This document shows positions 8,561 to 17,276 of a stretch of 64,000 nt of DNA, one piece after another. Made by a program: the position numbers and the translations under genes. Location of the stretch: assembly GCA_964649745.1 (NCBI GenBank), contig CAZYQI010000018.1:5864-69863 (forward strand), written 5' to 3'. Every line of letters begins with the position of its first letter. Positions within the stretch are counted from its first letter, which is position 1. Origin of the DNA: CAZEHS01 sp964649745. GTDB taxonomy: Bacteria; Bacillota; Clostridia; Peptostreptococcales; Acidaminobacteraceae. The notes beneath the pieces are model-generated. The model saw only the letters and a list, made by a program, of their open reading frames with translations, was not told the origin of the DNA and ran no database searches.

Positions 8561-9307
8561 TTAGAAATTCACCAACTGAACGTAGCTGTCCGGCTTCAGG
8601 CTGGCACCGCCAACCAATGCACCGTCGATATCCGGCTGATCCATAATCTCACTGACGTTCTCAGGCTTCACGCTGCCGCCGTACTGGATGCGTACCTCTT
8701 CAGAAACCTCGGAGCCATATAATTCTTCTACAACCTCTCGGATATACGCGATAACATCATTCGCGTCCTCCGCACTGGCAGTACGGCCTGTTCCAATGGC
8801 CCAGATAGGCTCATACGCAATGACGACCTTGATTGCATCTGCGGGGCTGACACCTTCAAGACCCTCAACCACCTGGCTCTTCACGAAGGATTTTGTTTCT
8901 CCCGCTTCCCGTTGCTCCAAGGTTTCCCCACAGCACATAATGGGAAGCATGCCGTGTTCGATTACTTTCTTAACCTTCAGATTTACGCTTTGGTTCGTTT
9001 CATTAAAATACTGGCGACGTTCGGAGTGGCCGATGATGACATAATCCACACCCACTTCCTTCAACATGGCCGGCGCAACTTCTCCGGTGAAGGCACCATT
9101 TTCTTCGTAATGCATGTTTTGGGCTCCCACCTTGATATTGGTGCCCATGGCCGCCATTTTTACAGAATGCAGCAGTGTAAAGGGAACACAAAGCACCACT
9201 TCTACATCGGTACCCCATACGTCTTCCTTAATCATATCTACAAACGACACTGCCTCGGGGATGGTTTTGAACATTTTCCAATTGCCTGCAATAATCGGTT
9301 TTCGCAT
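8561..9307 (-). CDS. tpiA: Triosephosphate isomerase
   Basis: Interconverts dihydroxyacetone phosphate and glyceraldehyde 3-phosphate. The 248-residue TIM-barrel protein has the N-terminal RKPIIAGNWKMFKT (substrate Lys), the catalytic His in IIGHSERRQYF at about residue 95, the catalytic Glu in AYEPIWAIGTG at about 167, and the phosphate-binding IQYGGSVKPEN and GALVGGASL loops. Start: ATG after GGAGAACCTC, only 16 bp from the end of pgk, consistent with one operon. Confidence 0.98.
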   Translation of the reverse strand: MRKPIIAGNWKMFKTIPEAVSFVDMIKEDVWGTDVEVVLCVPFTLLHSVKMAAMGTNIKVGAQNMHYEENGAFTGEVAPAMLKEVGVDYVIIGHSERRQYFNETNQSVNLKVKKVIEHGMLPIMCCGETLEQREAGETKSFVKSQVVEGLEGVSPADAIKVVIAYEPIWAIGTGRTASAEDANDVIAYIREVVEELYGSEVSEEVRIQYGGSVKPENVSEIMDQPDIDGALVGGASLKPDSYVQLVNF

Positions 9308-9323
9308 GAGGTTCTCCTTTGAC

Positions 9324-10520
9324 TTACTTATCGTTTAGAGCCGCTATTCCGGGAAGCTCCTGACCTTCAAGAAACTCCAGGGATGCTCCGCCGCCGGTAG
9401 ACACATGGCTCATCTTTTCTCCATAGCCCAGTTGGTTGACCGCCGCCGCACTGTCTCCGCCGCCGATTACCGTTGTTGCAGCGAGATCGGCCAGGGTTTC
9501 TGCCACCTTCAGTGTGCCCTGAGCGAATTTCGAAAATTCAAATACACCCATGGGCCCGTTCCAGACCACTGTTTTGGCTGATTTCAGTGCATTCACATAC
9601 AACTCGATGGTTTTGGGACCGATGTCAAGACCCATGAAGCCTTCGCCAATATCGGCTCCGGATGTTACAACCGCTTCCGTGTCGGCACTGAAATCCGCAC
9701 CGCAAACGTGATCCACCGGGAGAAGGAACTGAACGTTCTTTTCCTTGGCCTTGGCAATCATCTCCAGGGCGTATTCCAGCTTATCCTCTTCCACCAGGGA
9801 TTTCCCGATGGTGTGGCCCTGAGCCTTGAGGAAGGTGTATGCCATCCCACCCCCGATGATGATCCCGTCGGTTTTTTCCAGCAGATTCTCGATAACCTTG
9901 ATCTTATCGGTTACCTTGGCGCCGCCCAGGATTGCAAAGAAAGGACGCACCGGGTTTTCCACTGCATCACCCAGGTATTTCAGTTCTTTCTGGATCAGGT
10001 AACCGCAAACGGCGGTTTCAACAAAGGCGGTAACGCCTACAGTAGACGAATGCGCCCGGTGAGCGCTGCCAAAGGCATCGTTCACATAAAGGTCGCAAAT
10101 GGAGGCCAGGTCCTTTGAGAACGCCTCGCCGTTCTTGCTTTCCTCCGGACGGAACCGCGTGTTTTCAAGAAGCACGATGTCTCCATCCGCCATTTCCGCC
10201 ACTGCCTTGCGGGCATTGTCACCAACCACCGCATCGTCTGCAGCAAACACAACGTTCTTTCCAAGAAGCTGGCTCAACTTTTCGGCAACCGGCTTAAGGG
10301 TTGCAGAAGCATCCGGCCCTTTGGGCTTTCCAAGATGAGAACACAGAATCACTCTTGCGCCGTTTTTTACAAGGTATTGTATGGTGGGCAACGCCCCAAC
10401 CACACGGTTATCATCGGTAATCACGCCATCCTTCAGGGGTACGTTGAAATCGCATCGGACCAGGACCCGTTTCCCTGAAACCTGGATATCTTCAATCGTT
10501 TTTTTGCTGTATGTTGCCAT
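9324..10520 (-). CDS. pgk: Phosphoglycerate kinase
   Basis: Transfers phosphate from 1,3-bisphosphoglycerate to ADP. The start is the ATG at 10520 (MATYSKKTIEDIQVSGKRV) with GGGAGGATC upstream, giving 398 residues, the usual size. Signatures include VLVRCDFNVPLKDG, the substrate-binding LCSHLGKPKG, the nucleotide-binding ILGGAKVTDKIKVIENLL and TGGGASLEFLEG near the C-terminus. It lies between gap and tpiA, as in the Bacillus operon. Confidence 0.98.
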   Translation of the reverse strand: MATYSKKTIEDIQVSGKRVLVRCDFNVPLKDGVITDDNRVVGALPTIQYLVKNGARVILCSHLGKPKGPDASATLKPVAEKLSQLLGKNVVFAADDAVVGDNARKAVAEMADGDIVLLENTRFRPEESKNGEAFSKDLASICDLYVNDAFGSAHRAHSSTVGVTAFVETAVCGYLIQKELKYLGDAVENPVRPFFAILGGAKVTDKIKVIENLLEKTDGIIIGGGMAYTFLKAQGHTIGKSLVEEDKLEYALEMIAKAKEKNVQFLLPVDHVCGADFSADTEAVVTSGADIGEGFMGLDIGPKTIELYVNALKSAKTVVWNGPMGVFEFSKFAQGTLKVAETLADLAATTVIGGGDSAAAVNQLGYGEKMSHVSTGGGASLEFLEGQELPGIAALNDK

Positions 10521-10558
10521 TAATGATCCTCCCAGTTCGATAATCTGCGAAAACGGAT

Positions 10559-10591
10559 GTCCCGCGCGGTGATTTGGGTCCCGCGCAGGAC
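10559..10591 (-). terminator. Stem-loop between gap and pgk
   Basis: A 9-bp stem (GTCCCGCGC at 10559-10567 with GCGCAGGAC at 10583-10591, one G-T wobble) has a 15-nt loop; on the minus strand a short TTTT follows within 5 nt. It may give partial termination or 3'-end protection after gap, which is usually the most strongly expressed gene of the operon. Confidence 0.45.
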
Positions 10592-10631
10592 ATTTCATGC
10601 CTGATGCAATTGTCGCAACTGTTTTCCGCGA

Positions 10632-11690
10632 TTATTTGCTGATCATCAGTCTTACGAGGTCTACCACACGGTTGGAGTAGCCCCACTCGTTATCGTACCA
10701 GGAAACCACTTTGAAGAAGCGTTTTTCGCCCTTAAGATTATTCTGGAGGGTTGCCAGGGAATCGTAGATGGAGGACCGCTGATCGTGGATAAAGTCTGTG
10801 GATACCAGTTCTTCGTTGCAGTAGCCCAGGATATCCTTCAGGTAGGTTTCGGATGCTTTCTTGAGCAGACCGTCGATCTCTTCAATGGATGTATCCCGGG
10901 AAGCTGTGAAGGTAAGGTCCACTACCGATACGGTTGGCGTAGGTACACGGAAGGACATCCCCGTCATTTTGCCTTTTGTTGCGGGAAGCACTTCGCCAAC
11001 TGCTTTTGCAGCGCCGGTTGTGGAAGGGATGATATTGATGGCTGCAGCACGTCCGCCTCTCCAGTCTTTCTTGGAGGGACCGTCTACGGTTTTCTGTGTG
11101 GCCGTGTAGGAGTGGATGGTTGTCATCAGGCCTGTTTCAACGCCGATGCCCTCTTTAAGAAGCACGTGGACCACAGGAGCCAGGCAGTTGGTTGTGCAGG
11201 ATGCGTTGGATACGATATGGTGTGCGGCAGGATCGTATTCATTGTCATTGACGCCCATAACGATGGTCTTAACATCCCCTTTACCGGGAGCGGAGATAAT
11301 GACCTTCTTAGCGCCGGCCTCCAGGTGACCCTTCGCTTTTTCGGAATCTACGAACAAACCGGTGGATTCGATAACATATTCAACACCCAGCTCTTTCCAA
11401 GGAAGATCTGCAGGTGACTTCGTTGCTGCGATACATCGTGTTTCACGGCCGTTCACCACGATGATGTCATCTTCAGTGAGCTCCGGCTTGCTCTTCTTTG
11501 TGGAGATATCCCCTTTGAACTTACCCTGTACGGAATCATATTTCAGTTGGTATGCAAAGTAATCCGCGTCGGTTGTAACATCTACAACGGCTACAACATC
11601 CACTTCCTTGCCCAGAAGTCCCTGCTCCGCCATCGCATTGAAAACCAGTCTTCCGATTCTTCCAAACCCATTGATTGCAACTTTTACCAT
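10632..11690 (-). CDS. gap: Glyceraldehyde-3-phosphate dehydrogenase, type I
   Basis: NAD-dependent oxidation and phosphorylation of glyceraldehyde 3-phosphate. The 352-residue protein has the Rossmann start VKVAINGFGRIGRLVFNA and the active-site SNASCTTNCLAP with the catalytic Cys near residue 157. It also has the phosphate-binding TATQKTVDGPSKKDWRGG and the C-terminal WYDNEWGYSNRV. It is slightly longer than the Bacillus GapA type because of an insertion around residues 55-75 (FKGDISTKKSKPELTE). It lies 1 bp downstream of the cggR stop, so the two are co-transcribed. Confidence 0.98.
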   Translation of the reverse strand: MVKVAINGFGRIGRLVFNAMAEQGLLGKEVDVVAVVDVTTDADYFAYQLKYDSVQGKFKGDISTKKSKPELTEDDIIVVNGRETRCIAATKSPADLPWKELGVEYVIESTGLFVDSEKAKGHLEAGAKKVIISAPGKGDVKTIVMGVNDNEYDPAAHHIVSNASCTTNCLAPVVHVLLKEGIGVETGLMTTIHSYTATQKTVDGPSKKDWRGGRAAAINIIPSTTGAAKAVGEVLPATKGKMTGMSFRVPTPTVSVVDLTFTASRDTSIEEIDGLLKKASETYLKDILGYCNEELVSTDFIHDQRSSIYDSLATLQNNLKGEKRFFKVVSWYDNEWGYSNRVVDLVRLMISK

Positions 11691-11691
11691 T

Positions 11692-12762
11692 TTACTCTTC
11701 CTCCTTATATGTTTTTAAAATTTGTTCTGCCGCCTGTTCATCAGTGACCAGCACCAGTGCTTCATTAAGCTTTGATATGGAGATGATGGCCTCTGCCTTT
11801 TCTGCCCCCCCCGCTACTGCGATGAGGTGATTTAATCCTTTAAACTGCTCCAGGGAGATGCCGATGGTGCTGAGTTCGTGCACGATCTGCCCTTCCTTGT
11901 TGAAATAGTAGCCAAAGGCCTCTGCTACAGCGCCTTTCTCCAGTATTCCATCAATCTCTTCTTTGCTGAGATTTCTTCTTCTGGCCATGGTTTCGGCTTT
12001 ACCGACACCAAATACAAGTACATCGATACGCGCCACCAGCTCCACAATTTCCTTTATCAACGGCTCGTTCATTAATGTATCAATGGAAAGCTTCGATAGA
12101 AAATCCGGAGTATAAAGCTGTTTGTATTGAACGCTCAGCTTTTTTGCCAGTTTCTCTGCCAGGGTGTTGGCCTGATACTCCGCCTTGTCTCCAAGACCAC
12201 CCCTTGCCGGAATGACGATAAGGCCATCCTTTGTCTTGCCGTCCTTTCGATAGGCGTCGATCAGGTGATACAGGGTGGAACCACCTGTAATTCCCAGAAC
12301 GCTTCCCCCCGATATGATGGATTTGAGATAGGCGGCTCCGGCCTTTCCGATGTCCTGAAGGGCGGCACTGACGTTAGCTGCCTCACTGGGAACAACAATA
12401 ACCTTGCGGATCTTAAGCAGCTTTTCAAGCCTCTGTTCAAGCCCTTGGAGGCCCCTTACATCGTGAAAAAACAGCCCCAGACCGTCAAGGATGTTCTGCC
12501 CGGACTCCGATATACTCATACCCTCTGATGAAAATTCTAAAAGCCCATTTTCTTTAAGAATCTGTGCTTCTTTTCTGAGAACCCTTTCCGTAAGGCTCAA
12601 CGCCAGAGACAAATTGCGCCGTCCGATGGGCTGCTGATAGCAAACGGTTTTCAGAATGTTGTAACGAACCTCCAGCAATTCAGCAATTTCAGGAGTTACA
12701 ACCCTTATAATCTCGCCAATCTCTGTCATTTCGGAAGATGCGGGATGTGCGTTTTCCATCAT
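11692..12762 (-). CDS. cggR: Central glycolytic genes regulator CggR (SorC/DeoR family)
   Basis: A repressor of the glycolytic operon whose family senses fructose-1,6-bisphosphate. The N-terminal quarter carries a winged-helix segment (RRNLSLALSLTERVLRKEAQILKENGLLE); the rest is the SorC sugar-phosphate-binding domain (GITGGSTLYHLID, DGLIVIPARGGLG). The frame is open to 12804, but I chose the ATG at 12762 (MMENAHPAS, 356 residues). GGAAG precedes it, and the upstream alternative would put the start inside the palindromic operator at 12786-12823. Position directly before gap and the CGGGAC-type operators upstream support CggR over other SorC members. Confidence 0.92.
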   Translation of the reverse strand: MMENAHPASSEMTEIGEIIRVVTPEIAELLEVRYNILKTVCYQQPIGRRNLSLALSLTERVLRKEAQILKENGLLEFSSEGMSISESGQNILDGLGLFFHDVRGLQGLEQRLEKLLKIRKVIVVPSEAANVSAALQDIGKAGAAYLKSIISGGSVLGITGGSTLYHLIDAYRKDGKTKDGLIVIPARGGLGDKAEYQANTLAEKLAKKLSVQYKQLYTPDFLSKLSIDTLMNEPLIKEIVELVARIDVLVFGVGKAETMARRRNLSKEEIDGILEKGAVAEAFGYYFNKEGQIVHELSTIGISLEQFKGLNHLIAVAGGAEKAEAIISISKLNEALVLVTDEQAAEQILKTYKEEE

Positions 12763-12785
12763 TCTGCAACCACTTCCTTTTCTTT

Positions 12786-12823
12786 CGGGACTCATTACGT
12801 CCATGCGCTCTTTTTGAGTCCCG
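12786..12823 (-). promoter_or_regulatory. CggR-like operator downstream of the promoter
   Basis: The inverted repeat CGGGACTCA (12786-12794) and TGAGTCCCG (12815-12823) lies between the -10 box and the cggR start, where bound repressor would block transcription. The CGGGAC core is that of known CggR operators. Inferred autoregulation. Confidence 0.6.
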
Positions 12824-12849
12824 CTCAGACGAAAAAATTTTACACCCCT

Positions 12850-12878
12850 ATGTTACCATACAGGGGGGGAATATTCAA
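12850..12878 (-). promoter_or_regulatory. Promoter of the cggR-gap glycolytic operon
   Basis: On the minus strand TTGAAT (12873-12878) and TAACAT (12850-12855) are separated by exactly 17 bp, about 90 bp upstream of the chosen cggR start. Confidence 0.7.
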
Positions 12879-12911
12879 GGGACAAAATGCGTCCAGCGGG
12901 ACATTTTTTAT
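12877..12911 (-). promoter_or_regulatory. Second CggR-like operator, upstream of the promoter
   Basis: GGGACAAAATGCGTCC is followed by CGGGACATTTTTT. This resembles the tandem CGGGAC-N6-GTC layout of the Bacillus CggR operator and abuts the -35 box, next to the end of pulA. Confidence 0.5.
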
Positions 12912-12913
12912 AT

Positions 12914-14809
12914 TCATTTTTCCCTCACCAGAATCACCGTGCGTATTCCATTGATTCTCACGACGTCCTGCGTCAATTCCTGCATCCTGCCCCCAGAGGA
13001 AACAACATGCTTTCCGCACGACAAAACCTGCATGCCGCCAATCCCGGGGATTTTAAAATCCAAATCTGCCCAGCCCGCATAGTGAATGAACAAAATCTCT
13101 GCATAATCTTCCGGATAGGGGGATACGATACTGATAATCACCGTGTTGTCTTTAACAAGGAGTTCGTGGAAAGCCTTACGGATAACATCTGCGCGGCCCT
13201 CCCCGAAAATCCGTTGGGATTTTCTGAACGTTAACAGCTCTCGGAAGTACACCACTAAATCATCATGGGCCTCCCTATAGCTCCAATCCACCTGATTGAC
13301 GGAATCTGCGGCGTTATAAGAGTTATGGTGTCCGTGCTTTGTGCGCATAAATTCCGAACCCATGGAAATGAAGGGAATCCCAAAGGCTGACAACAGCATG
13401 GAAAGGCCCAGTCTGGCCATGGCCTTATGGATGTCAAAGGACTGAATGGGTTCAACCTTCACTATCTTATCATAAAGACAAAGATTATCGTGACAGCTGA
13501 GATAATTCACTGTTTCTGTTGCCGCATCGGCAAACCCCCGTTTGTTTTCACTTAACGCGATACTGCCGGAGAGCCCCAGGGCAACCCACTCTTCATCGCC
13601 GGTTTGACCGGTGATGAACCCCTCTTCGAATCCATCGTTATTGCCTTTCAGATCGTTGCGGAAGTCATCATTGAATACCGCTATGGGAAGCCCCCTCTGG
13701 GCACCCTTAAGAAACCGGCATTCCTCCGGAAGCCCACTGTCACCGCCCACCCAGGGCTCACCGTAGAGCAGTATGTCCGGTCGGAGAGCCGTAAGCTCTG
13801 AACAGATTGTCTTCACCGTTTCGCGGTCATAAAGACCCAAAAGGTCGAAACGGAATCCGTCCACCTTGTATTCTGTAAGCCAGTACTTCAAGGAATCCAC
13901 CACAAAACGGCGAACCATCTGCTTTTCCGTAGCCAGCTCATTGCCCACTCCTGAACCGTTGGTAAACTGATGGTTCAGATCAAGCCGGTAATAATAATTG
14001 CTGGCCAGGTAGTTAAAATTTGATTTGGCCCCGTGGAACGTATGGTTGTAAACCACATCCAGCACCACCCGGATCCCCGCTTCATGGAGTGCCTTTACCG
14101 CCTCCTTCAGCTCAAGAATGCGGCCACGGCCGTCTCTGGAATCCAAGGAATAGGAGCCCTCCGGCACATTAAACAGCACCGGATCGTAGCCCCAGTTGTA
14201 CTCCCAGGGATCCAACTCATCCACCGTGGCAAAGTCGGCCACCGGCAGAAGATGCAGATGGGTGACGCCCAGCTCCTTAAGATAGTCGATTCCCGTGGCA
14301 TATCCCCCAGCCGTTTTGGTACCCCGCTCCGCAAGACCGAGAAATTTCCCTTTATACGTAATCCCCGACTCCGGATGAACAGAAAAATCACGGATATGCG
14401 CTTCATAAAGCAACAGATGCCCGGCACGGGGCATTGGCGGAACCGTATGATTCTCCCAGCCCTCCGGACTGACCGTTGACGGATCCACAATGAACCCTCT
14501 CTTACTGTTGGGTGCAGCAGATTTCGCCCATGGATCCACGACCTCAAAGTCCTGACCGAAGTGACTCACCAGATAGGTGTAATACCTGCCTTCCAGGTTT
14601 TCAGACACCTCAAGAAACCAGCATCCGCTCTGGTCCCGGATCATGGGGAACTCACTGCGGTAATACTGGTTCCATGTTTCGTAAATGGCAACCTTAACAC
14701 TCTCAGAGGTAGGCGACCAGACCTTGAAAAGGGTCCGGCCGCCGCTGAGGGTGACCCCAAAATCACTTATCTTCAAAAGCTCAGGTGTAATCGCAATGGG
14801 TTGGGTCAC
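12914..14809 (-). CDS. pulA: Type I pullulanase (glycogen/alpha-glucan debranching, GH13)
   Basis: Hydrolyses alpha-1,6 branches of glycogen, pullulan or limit dextrins. The 631-residue protein has an N-terminal CBM48-like domain (about 10-110). The GH13 barrel carries the pullulanase signature YNWGYDPVLFN, region I DVVYNHT, region II VDGFRFDLLGL with the nucleophile Asp, region III LYGEPW with the acid Glu, and region IV NYLSCHDN. No signal peptide is seen, so it should act inside the cell. The start codon is GTG with TAGGAG upstream. It follows glgP by 11 bp, so it is the debranching partner of the phosphorylase. Confidence 0.93.
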   Translation of the reverse strand: MTQPIAITPELLKISDFGVTLSGGRTLFKVWSPTSESVKVAIYETWNQYYRSEFPMIRDQSGCWFLEVSENLEGRYYTYLVSHFGQDFEVVDPWAKSAAPNSKRGFIVDPSTVSPEGWENHTVPPMPRAGHLLLYEAHIRDFSVHPESGITYKGKFLGLAERGTKTAGGYATGIDYLKELGVTHLHLLPVADFATVDELDPWEYNWGYDPVLFNVPEGSYSLDSRDGRGRILELKEAVKALHEAGIRVVLDVVYNHTFHGAKSNFNYLASNYYYRLDLNHQFTNGSGVGNELATEKQMVRRFVVDSLKYWLTEYKVDGFRFDLLGLYDRETVKTICSELTALRPDILLYGEPWVGGDSGLPEECRFLKGAQRGLPIAVFNDDFRNDLKGNNDGFEEGFITGQTGDEEWVALGLSGSIALSENKRGFADAATETVNYLSCHDNLCLYDKIVKVEPIQSFDIHKAMARLGLSMLLSAFGIPFISMGSEFMRTKHGHHNSYNAADSVNQVDWSYREAHDDLVVYFRELLTFRKSQRIFGEGRADVIRKAFHELLVKDNTVIISIVSPYPEDYAEILFIHYAGWADLDFKIPGIGGMQVLSCGKHVVSSGGRMQELTQDVVRINGIRTVILVREK

Positions 14810-14820
14810 AATGGTTTCTC

Positions 14821-17247
14821 CTATTTAGGAACCGCCCGGGTCTGCCATATCCCCGATGCGTACTCCCCAATGGTGTTGTCCGACGAAAAGGTTCCTGAAC
14901 AGGCGATATTGACAATGGCGGACTCCAGCCATTTGCTGCGATCCCGATACAGGCGCCCCAATCGGTTGTGGGCGGAGACATAGGAATCAAAATCCTTCAA
15001 TACAAAGAATTCATCATTGAATTGAAGCAGAGTGTCCTTTATTCCTTTGAAGTCTTCCGGGCCCACGCCCAGAAAATCGTCTGTCAGCTGGTCAATAATC
15101 TTCTTGATTCGAAGGTCGCTGCGATAAAGCTCTATGGCATTATAGGTACGCGCCCCGTAAAGCTGGTAAACTTCTTCCTCCGTGAGACCGAAGAGCATGA
15201 TGTGATCGTCACCCACCTCCCGGTGGATCTCAACATTGGCACCGTCCAGGGTGGCGATGGTGATGGCGCCGTTCATCATAAACTTCATATTCCCTGTGCC
15301 GGAGGCTTCCTTGGTGGTGGTGGATATCTGTTCGCTGACATCGGCAGCAGGGATCAGCTGCTCTGCCAGTGAGACCCCGTAATTTTCAAGGAAAACCACC
15401 TTGAGCTTGTCACGGATTCGTTTGTCATGATTGATCTTATCTGCCAAGGTATTGATCAGCTTGATGGTCTGCTTGGCAATGTAGTAGCCCGGCGCTGCCT
15501 TCCCCGCAAAAATAAAGGTATGCGGGGTAATATCGGCGTCCGGATCATCCAAGAGGCGATTGTAGAGATGCATGATATGCAGAACATTCAACGTTTGCCG
15601 CTTGTACTCATGGAGTCGTTTGGCATGAACATCAAAAATCGAGCAGGGATCCACTGTAATCCCGTTGCGCTGTTTGATCAGTTCCACCAGCTTGTCCTTG
15701 TTTCCCTGTTTAACAGCTGAAATCTTTTCCTTGAAGGATGCATCGTCCTTGTATTTCATCAGGTTGCGCATATTCAGCGGAGTCTGTATCCAGGATTCGC
15801 CAATGGTTTCCGTTATCAGATCCGCCAGCTTTGGGTTTGCGTTGAGCAGCCAGCGCCGATGGGTGATGCCGTTGGTCTTGTTATTGAATTTATGCGGATA
15901 CACCTCGAAGAAATCCTTCAGCTCCTGCTTTTTAAGAATTTCCGTATGGAGCTGTGCCACACCGTTGATGCTGTAGCTGCCGGCAATGGCCAAATAGGCC
16001 ATACGAACCTGTCCGTTGGCCACAATCGCCATATTGGCCACCTTATCCGTGTCTCCATTGAACCGGGCAAACATCTCCCTGCAGAAGCGTTCGTTGATTT
16101 CGTTGGTAATCATCCATATCCGTGGCAAAACCTGTTGATACATCTCAACATTCCACTTTTCCAGCGCCTCGGACATGATGGTATGGTTGGTGTAGGAAAT
16201 AACGGAGGTGGTGATGCGCCATGCCTCTTCCCAGCCCAAGCCTTCGTCATCCAGCAGCACCCGCATCAGTTCCGGTATAGCCAGAGCAGGATGGGTATCG
16301 TTGATGTGAATGGAGATATGGGCATCCATCTCCTTCAGCGGAACGCCTTTTTTCTTGAAGGAACGCACAATGCTCTGAACCCCCGCAGACACGAAGAAGT
16401 ACTCCTGTTTGAGTCTCAGCAGTCGCCCCTCTTCATAGGAATCGTTGGGGTACAGCACCTGAGAAATGGCCTCCGCCGTATGCTTCTGATCGAAGGCCCG
16501 CATAAAATCACCCCGACTGAAGGTGGAATAGTCGAACTCCGGTATAAAGCTTTCCGCGCTCCACAGCCGCAGTGTATTGACGGTGCCGTTCTTATACCCC
16601 GATATCGGCGTATCATAGGGGACCGCAAGAACGGATTCATAATTTTCCGTAAAAAATTTGTCCTTTCCATTTTCCTGATACTGGTGTACCGTGCCACCGA
16701 AACGAACCTCTACGGCCTTATCTGCCTTTCGAACCTCCCATACGTTACGATTTTGCAGCCAGCGATCCGGGTACTCTACTTGGTACCCATTGACGATTTT
16801 CTGTTCGAAAAGCCCATAATTGTAGCGGATGCCGCACCCGTGACCCGGAATGGCCGTCGCTGCCATGGAATCCATAAAGCAGGCCGCCAGCCTGCCAAGA
16901 CCGCCATTTCCAAGCCCCTGATCCTTCTCAATGGCCGCAATCTCTTCAAAATCAAAACCCAGCTCATTTACCGCTTCCCGGACCACATCGCTGATTCCCA
17001 AATTCCTGAGAAATGCCGGCAGAAGCCTGCCTGTCAGGAATTCCATGGAAAAATAGTACACCTGCTTCACATTTCGTTCCCGATAACGGGTTATGGTATC
17101 CACCCAGTCCTCTGCGACATATTGACGAACAAGGCTGCCCAAAGCGTTGTATCTATCCCATGTGCTGGTTTCATCCACCTTCTTGGCGCTGCGCACCTTC
17201 AATTCCCGTATATATTGCTCCTTGAACGCTTCTTTATCCAGATGCAT
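14821..17247 (-). CDS. glgP: Glycogen/alpha-glucan phosphorylase
   Basis: Phosphorolyses alpha-1,4-glucan ends to glucose 1-phosphate with pyridoxal phosphate. It is 808 residues, the normal length. The N-terminal GNGGLGRLAACFMDS, the central THPALAIPELMRVLLDDEGL, RLHEYKRQTLN, and the PLP-lysine region EASGTGNMKFMMNGA followed by TLDGANVEI are all present. Start: ATG with AAGAGGTGAGGG. It lies between glgA and pulA in a complete glycogen synthesis and degradation operon. Confidence 0.97.
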   Translation of the reverse strand: MHLDKEAFKEQYIRELKVRSAKKVDETSTWDRYNALGSLVRQYVAEDWVDTITRYRERNVKQVYYFSMEFLTGRLLPAFLRNLGISDVVREAVNELGFDFEEIAAIEKDQGLGNGGLGRLAACFMDSMAATAIPGHGCGIRYNYGLFEQKIVNGYQVEYPDRWLQNRNVWEVRKADKAVEVRFGGTVHQYQENGKDKFFTENYESVLAVPYDTPISGYKNGTVNTLRLWSAESFIPEFDYSTFSRGDFMRAFDQKHTAEAISQVLYPNDSYEEGRLLRLKQEYFFVSAGVQSIVRSFKKKGVPLKEMDAHISIHINDTHPALAIPELMRVLLDDEGLGWEEAWRITTSVISYTNHTIMSEALEKWNVEMYQQVLPRIWMITNEINERFCREMFARFNGDTDKVANMAIVANGQVRMAYLAIAGSYSINGVAQLHTEILKKQELKDFFEVYPHKFNNKTNGITHRRWLLNANPKLADLITETIGESWIQTPLNMRNLMKYKDDASFKEKISAVKQGNKDKLVELIKQRNGITVDPCSIFDVHAKRLHEYKRQTLNVLHIMHLYNRLLDDPDADITPHTFIFAGKAAPGYYIAKQTIKLINTLADKINHDKRIRDKLKVVFLENYGVSLAEQLIPAADVSEQISTTTKEASGTGNMKFMMNGAITIATLDGANVEIHREVGDDHIMLFGLTEEEVYQLYGARTYNAIELYRSDLRIKKIIDQLTDDFLGVGPEDFKGIKDTLLQFNDEFFVLKDFDSYVSAHNRLGRLYRDRSKWLESAIVNIACSGTFSSDNTIGEYASGIWQTRAVPK

Positions 17248-17276
17248 ACCCTCACCTCTTCACGGTTTCTATGATC

